From: Pyropia yezoensis
Taxonomy: Eukaryota; Rhodophyta; Bangiophyceae; Bangiales; Bangiaceae
Assembly (NCBI GenBank): GCA_009829735.1
Contig: CM020620.1
Coordinates: forward strand, 21,674,020 to 21,738,019
Reading direction: 5' to 3'
DNA length: 64,000 nt
Part shown: one piece after another, positions 45,697 through 55,800 of the stretch
Layout of the letters: each line of letters begins with the position of its first letter
How positions within the stretch are numbered: the first letter of the stretch is position 1
Translations under genes and position numbers: made by a program
The notes under the pieces: model-generated
What the model was told of the DNA's origin: nothing
The model's database searches: none
The model's input: only the letters and a program-made list of their open reading frames with translations

Positions 45697-48600
45697 TACC
45701 GAAGTTGTGTTCTGTCAAGGGCACCCTTGAGCTTAGGAAATCATCCACGATAGCTTGGCCAACCAAGCTAGGTGGATGCGTTCGGCGGGTCGGCCCTTCG
45801 GTGTATCATACCGAGTGCCCCTGCCGGGTGGCAGCGTCAGGTTACCGACGCCTAGTGGCATGACCCACTCCAGCGGAGCAATGTTTGTGCTCCGATGTGG
45901 CCTGGCATTGTATGCCAGGGTGAGTACGGACAGAAGCCTGTCCCAAGTGTTCGTGTGCTCGGCCACGTAGCACTGTAGCATCTTTACGATGGTGCGGTTG
46001 AACCGCTCCACCTGCCCGTTGGACTGCGGGTGGTCGGATGCCCGACGTGGTTCGATACCGAACATGCCAGGACCTTCGTGCAGAATGCCGACGTAGGTTT
46101 GCTCCGTTATCGGAGAGGAGTTGCTTCATGACTCCGTATGCACTGATCCAGTGGTCAACCACTGCGTTCATGATCGTGTATGCCGTATCATTCGGGGATG
46201 GCTGCCGCTCTTGACAGCTTAGTGAAGCGGTCAGACATGACCAGGATGTACCTGTTCCCTTCTTCCGTTATCGGAAGTGGCCCGAGTATGTCGATAGCGA
46301 CTTGCTCGTTGGGCCCATCAGGTGGGAATAGCTTCATGGCAGACGCCTGCCTATGTAGACTCATGCGGTTACGTGCACAGGGGTGGCATCCCCGTACGTG
46401 GTCGACCACGTCGACGGCCATTGCTGGCCAGTAGAAGAACCTTCGCATTGCTGCGAACATTCGTGAACCTCCCGGGTGTCCGGCTGTAGGGTTCTCATGT
46501 TCTCGTTCCATGACGGCTTGCCGTAAGGACACGGGAACCACGACTTGATGTCGTCCATCGGCGGGTGCCCGCCGGTATATGAGTCCGTCTTCGTTCTCGG
46601 AGAAGATGCCGGCCGTACCGGCCAGGAGGTTAGCACGATGACGTCTACAGTCATCGTCGTTGGCCTGTGCCTCGCGGAGGTCCGCGAGGGTCAATGGGCA
46701 CGCAAGGTGTGCCATGGTATGGTCAGCCATACCCTGGGTAGCATTACCCACCATGCACACCGGTACTACCGGGATGTCCTCGTCCACCGGGCGGGTATCC
46801 CCGCTCGGTGTGTCGAGTCGAGACAACGCGTCTCCGAGGTGGTGGGTTGACCCAGCCTTATACACCGTGCGGTAGTCGTGCTCGGCCATCTTCAGCCTCC
46901 ATCGGGCTAGCCTCCCATGGCTATCGGAATCCTTGTCACCAAGGTTGAGGAGCCATCGTAGGGGTTCGTGGTCGGACCTCACGATGAACCTGGAGCCCTC
47001 CAGGTATGGACGGAGCAGTTGCACTGCCCATATGACTCCGAGGCATTCACGCTCGGTGGCACTATAGTTCCGCTCAGCCGGGTTGAGTGTCCGGCTGAAG
47101 TACCCTACCGGACGTAGGTCCGGGATAACGTTATCGGTACCGATCAACGTCTCTCCCTGTAACAGGGTGCATCCCACTTGTGTACCACACGCATCGACAT
47201 CGATGACGAAGGTACCCCGTCTATGCGGTAACGCAAGGACGGGTGGGGCTAGTAGGGCTCGCTTCAGCGACTCGAATGCCTCCTCTTCGCTGGGCGAAGG
47301 GGGGTTGGAGTACCTTGGGTAAGGTACTGCTCGTAAGAACCGTTAACGGTTTAGCTATCCGAGCGAAGTCCTTGACGAACCGTCGGTATACATTGCACAT
47401 TCCCAGGAAGCTCTTGAGCTGCGTCTGGGTGTTAGGGAACCGGGCATCCCGGAGTGCCCGGGTATTGGCTTCGAGTACCCCTAGTTTACCAGGGGTTATC
47501 TGGTGGCCCAGATATTCGACCGTCTGTTGGAAGAAGGCGCACTTCTTCAGACGCAGGGTTACCCCGGCGTTCCTCAAGAGGGTGAGTACCTCGTCAACAT
47601 GTTGTACATGGTCATCCATGTTACGTGAGAAGACGATGACGTCATCGAGGTACACTAGGCAGTTTCGCCACTTCACCCCAGACAGTATGATGTCGATAGC
47701 CCGCTGGAATGTAGCGGGGGCGTTGGACAATCCGAAGGGCATCCTTAGGAACTCGTACACTCCACTGTGACAGACGAATGCCGTCTTGGGGATATCCTCG
47801 TCCGCCACCGGGATCTGCCAGTATCCGGCATTGCAGTCGATGGTGGTAAACACCGTAGCCTCCCCCAGGGAGTCGATGCATTCATCCATCCTTGGTAAAG
47901 GGAATGAGTCCTTCTTGGTAACCAAGTTGAGGCGTCGATAATCGATGCAAAACCGAGGGGTTTGATCCTTCTTCGGCACAATAACGACTGGGGCACCCCA
48001 TTCCGACATCGAAGGTCGGATCACCTTAGCTTCACTCATCCTCTTCACTTCTCCATCAACGATCTCTCGTTGCATAGGTCCCGCTCGGTGCGGCTGTGAG
48101 CGGGCGGGTCGTGCGCCTGGTACCAGGTCTATACGATGTTGGGTTGCCCCAATGGTCCCCAAGGCCCCGCCTGTCCACATAACGTCATGCTTTCTTAGCA
48201 TCCGTCGTACCCCTTCGGCTACCGAAAGGGGAAGGTGGTCGAGGTCAGCCTCGGCCAGTGCCTTCAAGGCCTCTTGGTCCTTTGGCGGCAGGTCCGCCGG
48301 AGCCGCCGATGGGTTAGGCTTCCCGTCATCGGGTTGCTGTCGCTCGGTGGTCTCGGCGACCGCCAGTACTTCAAGTGGTTCCACTTGACCTTCCTTATCA
48401 GGGGTAAGGATATCTCCTTCGTAGAGTTCGGCAATCCCGAGGATAGTTCCCTTCGGGAGGGTGACTGCCTTACGGCGGTAGTTCGCCATCACTAGGAGGG
48501 ACGACCCTCCTGCTGGGAGGTCTATGAGACCGTTGGCCATGGTCAACCCATGGCGCTTGTACGTCCGTAGGTTGGACTGGACTCTGCAGATGCCTGCGAG

Positions 48601-49389
48601 GTCGCAGTTAACCGGGAGGACTTTCTCTGACAACGGCTCAAAGCGAGTTCGCTGGGCCAACCGAAGTGTCTTCGGTTCGACGCTTGCGTACACCTCAGCC
48701 ACGTTAACGTGGCTTCCTTGTAGCGTCAGGTCCCTGACGATAGCCGTGTGTCCTCGCTTCGTCCCGTCGGCTTCTTGAAGCTCGACGGTCCTCCGGCCTG
48801 GCCGGATTGCATCAACGTGAACGTTGATGAAGGTGCACCCCAGTATGCAGGGCACCGATAGCGTTTCACATACCAGGAAGTCAACTTCCGTGGTGAGATC
48901 CCCGATGGTAACCTGCAGCGACATCGCTGCGGTCGTACGAATGAGTCGACCATTCGCGTCCTTGATGGTGGGTCCCCGAGTCACTCTGACTCGTGGAAGC
49001 CACTTGTCCGGGAGGGTATCCTTCCGGATAAGGTTGGGTCCAGCCCCTGTATCCAGTACAGGGTAGTACGATCGTGTCGACTGGGGGTCAACCCCCAGTG
49101 TGGCTGATACCTTGAAGTTCTCCAAGGTAAACAACACATGTCCTACACCGATATCCGGTGTAGCTCGGGCATCCTGAACAGGGCCCTTGTCTGGTTCAAC
49201 GTGACGGGGCTTCCCGTCCTCTCCTCCCAACCTTGGAGGGTGGTCATCAATCCCCTGACGCCGTGTCGTAGGGGCCGGAAGGTGTACCCGGGGGTTGATG
49301 CGGCGTCGGCTCAACCGCGCTCTCCGTGGGGCTTTCCCCGCGGTACTCCGGGGTGGCTTGCTTGGGTGACCCCAGCGCACCCCGGTCAT
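45697..49389 (-). pseudogene. pol: B2 pol, right assembly copy (3' truncated by gap)
   Basis: The same pol as at 44270-40105: intact from ATG 49389 through protease and RT to about 47304, where an extra G shifts the frame. It then reads through RNase H and into integrase (47177-46188), with more indels near the gap. The residues around SRLDTPSGDTRPVDEDIP are in frame here. It is probably not an independent gene but a duplicate of the left copy. Confidence 0.85.
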
Positions 49390-49410
49390 CCTTCCGCTTA
49401 CTCGTTTCCC
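49330..49410 (-). promoter_or_regulatory. B2 gag-pol -1 frameshift element
   Basis: On the minus strand GGGAAAC (49410-49404) lies in phase as GCG GGA AAC GAG TAA at the end of gag. The -1 frame is open from the slip site to pol ATG 49389. An 8-bp stem CCGGGGTG/CACCCCGG follows 18 nt after the heptamer. The spacing is longer than usual, so the stem may not be the true stimulator. Confidence 0.55.
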
Positions 49411-51581
49411 GCCCTTGGTAGGGTGCTGTCCGCCGGGACATCCGGCTGAGGAGGTGCCCCCTCGACGGCCAGTACTCCACCTGGAGCTGGCTGCCTACCC
49501 GGTGCGGGTCCGGGTGCTCGGGCGGGATACCCCCCGGTGGATGCCTTGCGTTGCGCCGCTGCCCGCCGAGACTCCTCGGGGATGAGTGGGCAGGAAGACA
49601 CCCAGTGCTGGGGATCCCCACACAACATACATCCGGACGTGCCGGTCCCCCCTTGAGGTCGCATCGGGGTAGCCCCGTAGCTACGGTTGCCTCCCTCGGG
49701 CGCCCGAGTGCCTGCTCCCTGGTAGGCCTTGGGTCCTTGGGTCAACCGGAACATGGATTCCCCCAACCGGTTGGGTCGGCCCGCAATCTGCGGAGGTGCC
49801 TCCGTGCGCACCGCCCATGTTGGCGAGGGTTGGTGAGGGTTACCCGTCACCGGGGAGTACCCCGTAGTCCGCACATACGGGACGCGCCGTCCCGTTCCTT
49901 CGTTGACCTGGAACTGGGTTCCAGCCGGGGCGATGTACGCTACCGTACCATGTTCATCAATCACCGGCGTCGCCGGTAGCAACAGGTGGCCCTGTTGGTC
50001 GACTAGAGGGTCACCCTCACCAATAGGGGTATGTTCGGTCGCCACCAGTACTGGTGCGGCCTTACGTTCCACCTTCTCTTGCCTCGGTACCGGGGTAAGA
50101 CTGGGCTTGCCTCCCTCACCCTTGGGCTTCGGGTCCAAGGCACACTCCGGGTGTAGAACCCGGTAGGCGTCCCCTAGGGACTTGCACATATGCATCAGTC
50201 GACTGAAGTTCGTCCGTGCCGTGTTGGCGCCCCGTGCGGATATCCGCACGTAGTTGGGTACTCCTGCGAACAGGATGGCCCGTAGCTCCCCTTCTCCGAG
50301 GAGCTTCCCCAGCTCGTAGTCGAGCTCTTGGATCCGGCGTCCAAACATCTCCTCATCCTCCCAGGACTGGGCGGTGGCAGTGCGAAGGGCCCGATAGTGG
50401 TCCTCGCACTTGTCCTCACTGAGGTAGCTGCTCAGCAGCTCCTTCAATATCCCACGGTAATCCATGGGGGTGGCCGCGACCCTCATTCCCGGCATCGGGG
50501 ATGCCTGGCGAAGAATGCCTCGCACCCGTTCATCAACAAAGAACGGGAGGATCTCCAGAGCCAGCCCCTCGTTAACGAGCGCCTTGTCTGCGGCTGCCTT
50601 GAAGCTAGTCAAGAAGCCGATGACTGCCAACGGGCGTCCGTTCGGCCCCCCGAACATAGGGACTCCCTTCATAAGGGTCTGCATAGAGCGGATCGCCCGA
50701 TGCGACGTATTACGCATCGATTCCGATACGGTGGTAGAGCGGTCCTCCAAACGATAACGTTCCGGAGTAAGAACCGACCGGAAGACCTCGTTGACGATCT
50801 CCGTGTCAGCGTCCTGGATATCCAGTCGCTTAGCCAGTTGGTGAGCGAACTCATCGGACTCCATCCGCTTCAGTAGGCTCGCAGTTACCTGCGCGGTCAT
50901 AGCTTCCACCACTGAGGATGGTACTTCAGGCGTCGGCACCTCGGGAACCCGAGTTGCCGGGCCTCCTTCGTCGTGGGGGTACTGCGAGAGGGTACCTCCT
51001 CCCCCAATAACCGACTCTCCCCCGGCGTACGTATCCGCCGGGTCGTGTCCGCGGAGTCCGCTTCGGGTGCTCCGAGCGTATCGCTCCGTGTGACTCCGTT
51101 CCAACTCTGCCGACGAGTCGGACCCATACTCCATTGTGTCCGGGGGTTGTCCAGGAGTAGCAACACCGGGGTTGACCCTGGTGGACTCCGAAAGTAGTCC
51201 GGCCGGTTCGAACCGTACCGGTGTGGGAGGAACACGACGGGGTCCCGTCGTGTGCCGTGTTGACATCAACACTGCCATTGCGTCCTCCGTCCGATCTTGA
51301 CGGGCGTCGAGCCCGGAAAACCGGGCCTCGATGCGGGCCAATGATGCCATCAGGGAATCCCCTGGTGAAGGAGGCGGCGGAGTGAGGTCGGTCGACGACA
51401 GTTGAGGCGGGCCCCCGCCTCCTGCCGTCCGAGCCGTGCCAGACGTCGATCCGGCACCGGAAAGCATTGGCGTCTCAATGTTATCGATCGGGTTCCCGAT
51501 CCCGGTTCCCGTAGTCACCTCCGGGGTCGGCGTCGACGCCGATCCGTCATCTTGAACGTTCCCCGTCTCCTGGGTAGACAT
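49398..51581 (-). CDS. gag: B2 gag
   Basis: 727 aa from ATG 51581 (MSTQETGNVQDDGSA) to TAA 49398, uninterrupted. The N-terminal third is disordered. A capsid-like helical part follows (RAIRSMQTLMKGVPMFGG, ILPFFVDERVRGILRQ, YRALRTATAQSWEDEEMFGRRIQELDYELGKLL). The zinc knuckle CMLCGDPQHWVSSC (C-x2-C-x4-H-x4-C) lies near the C-terminus, followed by a Gly/Pro/Arg-rich tail. It forms the virus-like particle and packages element RNA. It ends at the slippery heptamer, with pol in the -1 frame 9 bases after the stop. Confidence 0.92.
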   Translation of the reverse strand: MSTQETGNVQDDGSASTPTPEVTTGTGIGNPIDNIETPMLSGAGSTSGTARTAGGGGPPQLSSTDLTPPPPSPGDSLMASLARIEARFSGLDARQDRTEDAMAVLMSTRHTTGPRRVPPTPVRFEPAGLLSESTRVNPGVATPGQPPDTMEYGSDSSAELERSHTERYARSTRSGLRGHDPADTYAGGESVIGGGGTLSQYPHDEGGPATRVPEVPTPEVPSSVVEAMTAQVTASLLKRMESDEFAHQLAKRLDIQDADTEIVNEVFRSVLTPERYRLEDRSTTVSESMRNTSHRAIRSMQTLMKGVPMFGGPNGRPLAVIGFLTSFKAAADKALVNEGLALEILPFFVDERVRGILRQASPMPGMRVAATPMDYRGILKELLSSYLSEDKCEDHYRALRTATAQSWEDEEMFGRRIQELDYELGKLLGEGELRAILFAGVPNYVRISARGANTARTNFSRLMHMCKSLGDAYRVLHPECALDPKPKGEGGKPSLTPVPRQEKVERKAAPVLVATEHTPIGEGDPLVDQQGHLLLPATPVIDEHGTVAYIAPAGTQFQVNEGTGRRVPYVRTTGYSPVTGNPHQPSPTWAVRTEAPPQIAGRPNRLGESMFRLTQGPKAYQGAGTRAPEGGNRSYGATPMRPQGGTGTSGCMLCGDPQHWVSSCPLIPEESRRAAAQRKASTGGYPARAPGPAPGRQPAPGGVLAVEGAPPQPDVPADSTLPRAGNE

Positions 51582-51806
51582 GGTCACAATCAGTCAACCG
51601 ACGTAACGACCACCACAAGTAAGAGAGCGAGGGGGTAGATTGGGGAGAGTAACAGTAGGTCACAGTCACAGGTAAAAGCTCAACAAAATCGATCAGGTCG
51701 CAACACCACGAGTACAAGAAAAGGACCGGATCCCTATCCGTGTGCCAGGGCCGAAGACGGCGTCACCACAAGGGTGACGGAAACCCGTCCCCTGCTGCTC
51801 CACCAA
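51582..51806 (-). promoter_or_regulatory. B2 leader with primer-binding site
   Basis: 225 bp between the 5' LTR and gag. On the minus strand the LTR end GCTACA is followed by TTGGTGGAGCAGCAGGGG (51806-51789), the same primer site as in family A. The matching tRNA would end CUGCUCCACCA; I cannot assign it. Confidence 0.75.
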
Positions 51807-52169
51807 TGTAGCACAATAGGGATCCGTCGCGCGTCCACTCTCAGGGAACACTCACCAAGGGGGATCGGCACCAACGTCACCGGGAGGCCAAGGTTGCTGT
51901 CCTTGGAGCGCAAGCCACGGGACCAAGATGGGAGCCCAAATGGGAGGGGTTTGTTGTTCTACCTTGGCCGGCGGTGGATTTGCCACCGGCCCCCTCGTTA
52001 TAAACCCTCGGAGACACTACTAACTACCCTCCACCCCAAGATGCAAGTCCCTCTGGTCATACGTAACTTATAGATACCGTGACCAGTACGAACTATCAAA
52101 TTGAAAGTTAAGGGTTAGAAGTAGCCCCCCTGATATTAGGGTCACAATACGGACAACCATATTGCTACA
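51807..52169 (-). repeat. 5' LTR of B2
   Basis: 363 bp, one visible difference from the 3' LTR. It is followed by the target duplication GTCCG (52170-52174). Confidence 0.95.
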
Positions 52170-52174
52170 GTCCG

Positions 52175-52787
52175 TAAGCTGAACAATCTTTGTGGGTTTC
52201 TTCATCCACAAGCTGTGGTGAAGAGTCGGTTTGTGGAGGGACTCCATTGGTCAGTCCGGATGGGGACCCGGGAGCATAACACTGCCCGGGCGACCCTGGC
52301 CGAGTTGACCAGGTTCGCCTATCGCAGAGGCGAGGCCTACCGCAAGTTGCGGGAGGAACAACGCCAGGAGCGTCAGGCCGAGCTGGCCAAGGAACGGGAG
52401 GAGGTGCGCCAGGCCAGAGAGTTGAGAGAGGCACGCCGAATCCGCAAGAAGAGGGTGGTAGCTGCCGTGGGAACTTCCCAGGGTACCTCTTCGTCTTCCC
52501 CAGTTGGGAAGACCCCTCCGGGAACTGACCATCGGTGTTGGAACTGCAACTCCGATGGACACTGGGCATATGACTGCCCCAAGTTGAGTAAACGCATCCA
52601 ACAACTTGTTAGGAATGCGAGTAAGAAGTCGGCTACGAGCGAAGTACGTTCACGCCGCGAGGGTGGGTCTCGACCGGTCGTCGCGGTCGCCACACCCTCG
52701 GCGGAGGAGGCGGACACGTCGTCCTCGGACTCGTCGTCTTCCTCCCCGCCCTCAGATTCGGACGCCAAGTCGGCGGGAAACGAATGA
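52175..52787 (+). pseudogene. gag: A2 gag, second part
   Basis: Resumes the gag frame at RKLNNLCGFLHPQAV. A charged Glu/Arg helix (REEQRQERQAELAKEREEV) follows, then the zinc knuckle CWNCNSDGHWAYDC, then an acidic Ser-rich tail, ending at TGA 52785-52787. It has no internal stop. Confidence 0.92.
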
Positions 52788-52825
52788 CCGTTGGGGCTGG
52801 TCGTCCGAAGCTCACAACGGCAGCC
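52775..52825 (+). promoter_or_regulatory. A2 gag-pol -1 frameshift element
   Basis: Slippery G GGA AAC at 52775-52781, spacer GAATGA, stem CCGTTG (52788-52793)/CAACGG (52815-52820). Loop GGCTG (52795-52799) can pair with CAGCC (52821-52825) to make an H-type pseudoknot. The ATG of pol overlaps the gag stop as ATGA, so stop-restart is an alternative. Confidence 0.7.
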
Positions 52826-55800
52826 TCGGCCAAGTGGGCCAGAAGGACGAATCAACCGTGCCGGATACTGCGGCGGCCTAAGGGAGTCCGCCCACCTCGG
52901 GTAGGACTCCCCAAGAACGAAAACCCACGTCGGGTCATCGCGGTGCTGACGGGTGAGAACTTCCAGGTGGCTGGACGGGTGCAACTTGCCCCCGGCCGCG
53001 CCTGTTGTGCCCGTATCGTGCTTGATACCGGGTCAGGAGCCTCCTTGATACGCAAGTCGCTATTACCAAAGGAGGTGAAGCTCCAACGCTGGAGGTCCAA
53101 GGCTGACCATATGATTGACATCAATGGTGGGGTACTTCCCATCGTTGGTGCCGTGACCCTACCAACTAGGTTGGGGACCCATGAGGTCGACGTGACCTAT
53201 GGTGTAGTTGAGAATATATCGGTACCCCTGCTTCTGGGTACCCCTTATGTCGTAACACAAGTGCCTTTGATCTATGGCCCCGAGTACTGGGTCAAGTTGA
53301 TGAATGGGGAGACTATCCCCATCCTTGGTAAGGGAAAGTCTGTGGCTCCTGTGACAGTCTCACAGTCGAAGCCTGTTTGCTCTGTGAGGGAAGGATTTAC
53401 TGCTACCCTGCGTTTAGCCCGCAAAGTCACGTTGCCCCCCAACTCGGTGGCGCACGATGACGTTGTAACTGATTTTCGGGGAACGGGTTGGTGCACCCTA
53501 ACCCCCGTCTTGCTCGCAAGCACCAAGTGCATGTTGCCCTTGGCACGATGGACTCCAAAGCCGGGGTCCCGTGGAGGATCCAGGTGATGAACCTGAGTCC
53601 GACGCCCAAGTACTTCAAGTCGGGAGCCAAGTTCGGCTATATCGACCAACATGAGGGACCGGTAGTAGCGGTCACCCTCAACGCGGGCGCAAGTAGCGAC
53701 CCGAAGTCCGGAAAGGAGAAGCATCAAGCCAAGTCGGCCGCCTCTCCTCGGCCCCATGTGAACATGGAGGGTGTTCCCCCCAGGTTGAGGGTTCAAGTTG
53801 AACGCCTCTTGGACCAATATCACAGGTTGTGGGATGGTCAATTGGGACTCATGAGAGCCACCCAACACCGGATCGAGTTGAAGCCCGGTGCACCCCCTAT
53901 ACGCCAACAACCGTATAGGGGAGGACCTCGTTCAAGGGCCCTCGTTAAGGAGCAAGTTGCTCGCATGGAGGCCCTCGATGTGATCGAGGCCAGCAACGCC
54001 GAGTGGGCGAGTCCGGTGGTTATCGTCCCCAAAGTTGATGGGACCCCACGGTTCTGTATCGACTACCGTAAGCTCGACGAGAGCACGGTGAAGGGCAGTT
54101 ATCCCCTACCTAGGATGGACGACTGTCTGGACTCTCTGGGGGAGGCAAACGTTTTCTCTACCCTGGACTGTAACGCGGGGTACTGGCAAATTCCCATTGC
54201 CCCGGAAGACAGGCATAAAACTACCTTTACCTATCACTGTGGTACCTACCAGTGCAAACGCCTACCGTTTGGTCTGTATAACGCGCCGGCAACTTTCCAG
54301 CGCGCTATGGACATGATTCTGGCCGGAGTACGGTGGCAGATCTGTCTTGTGTACCTAGACGATATCATTGTGTTCTCCCGAAGTCCGGAGGAACACATTG
54401 GCCATCTTGGCCAGGTGTTCAAGCTACTTGCTGACGCCGGTGTGTCACTGAAGGCGAGTAAGTGCCACCACTTCACTCAAGAGGTGGATCACTTTGGACA
54501 TGTTGTCCGTCCGGGGCGCCTCAGTGTTAACGAGAAGAACTTGAGGGCCATCCGTAAGGCTCAGTACCCCCGGACCCAGACCCAGATGAGGAGCTTCCTC
54601 GGGATGTGTAACGTGTACCGACGTTTCACCAAGGGCTTCGCCAAGGTGGCGAAGCCGTTGAATGAGCTAGTGAGCTCAACGCTACCGAAGAACCTGCCTC
54701 CCCCAAGTCGGGTGGAGCAGGAATCCTTTGAGACTCTTCGGGACCTTCTGCTGAAGCCCCCCATCTTGGCAATTCCCAGGTTGGGAGGCCACTACATCCT
54801 GGATGTGGACGCTAGCTACGACCAACTTGGTTGTGTGTTGCTTCAGCAGCAGCCGGACAAGGAGAACTTGCCGGTGGGATACTTTAGTAAGGGGCTGAAC
54901 TCGGCCGAGAATAACTACGGAGTCACCGAGTTGAAAGGACTCGCAGTGGTGTGGGCGGTGACGTCACTTCGTCACTACCTGGAGGGTGAGAAGTTCCTCA
55001 TCCGCTGGGACCACCGCGCGTTGCAGTTCATCTTTAAGACGGACTGTACGAACACTCGTCTCAACCGGTGGAGGGTGCGACTGGCACCCTTCAACTTTGA
55101 CACTGATTACGGACCTGGCAGGCAACATGCCCTTGCCGACGGCCTCTCTCGGGTACCTACCGAGGGGCTGGACACTAACCCAGTCGATGAGGACATCCCC
55201 ATAGTGGGGGTAGTCACGCACTCGGGTCAGGCGTTGAACCCCGAGGCGCCAGGGAACAAGAAGTACTTGCCCCTGTCCCTGGACGAGCTGGTGAAGGCCC
55301 AGGCCGAGGATCCCTTCTGCAAGTCGCAGAGGGATACGCTGGATACAGTGGCGGAGACGCGATTCCTTATCGCAGACGATGGCCTCCTCTTGAGGAGGGG
55401 GATATTCCAGGGGACCGAACAACTTGTCGTCCCCGCATCCCTCAAGGACAGTATCCTTGAGAGGGAGCACAACGCTCCCACGGGTGGACACCTGGGGTCT
55501 AGTAAACTGTACCAGACCCTGAGGACCAGGTACTACTGGCCGTCCATGGTGGTGGACATCTACAGTTGGGTGGCTGCCTGCACAAGTTGTGCACAGAATC
55601 GTCTGATGAAACGGCGGCCTAGTACGGCTATGCTATTGTTCCCGGCCAAGGAGCCCTTCGCCGCGTTGGCGACGGACATCCTTGGGCCACTGCCCGTGAC
55701 CGAGGAGGGCAACCAGTACCTCCTGGTCATCTGTGACCGCTTCACGAAACTTACGCGAGCGATCCCACTGGCAGAGATCACGGCCATGTCGGTCGTGTCA

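Larger units (their letters stand above)
45697..50315. repeat. 4.62-kb block repeated across the gap, right copy
   Basis: 4,619 bp matching 40577-45196. Single-base indels cluster near the gap (about 45739, 46031, 46070, 46096 and 46195) and one extra G lies near 47304, as expected of a poorly polished contig end. Confidence 0.9.
36226..52169 (-). mobile_element. Ty3/gypsy element B2, complete, youngest copy
   Basis: Minus-strand order: 5' LTR 52169-51807, primer site, gag 51581-49398, pol, convergent region, antisense ORF (+ strand), purine tract, 3' LTR 36588-36226. The target duplication GTCCG flanks it inside A2 gag. The LTRs differ at one site that I could find in 363 (C versus T in GGATTYGCC). 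The 15.9-kb span includes a 500-N gap and a repeated 4.62-kb block that is probably an assembly error; corrected length is about 10.8 kb. After that correction gag and pol appear open, so it may be or recently was autonomous. Confidence 0.95.

Noticed and set aside
45697..49389. A second, separate B element or tandem gag-pol array
   Set aside because: No LTR between the copies, and the repeat boundaries coincide with both edges of the N gap; assembly overlap is simpler.
53272..53910. Minus-strand ORFs inside A pol
   Set aside because: Exact shadows of pol, recurring only because pol is conserved; not comparable with the antisense ORFs that lie outside pol.
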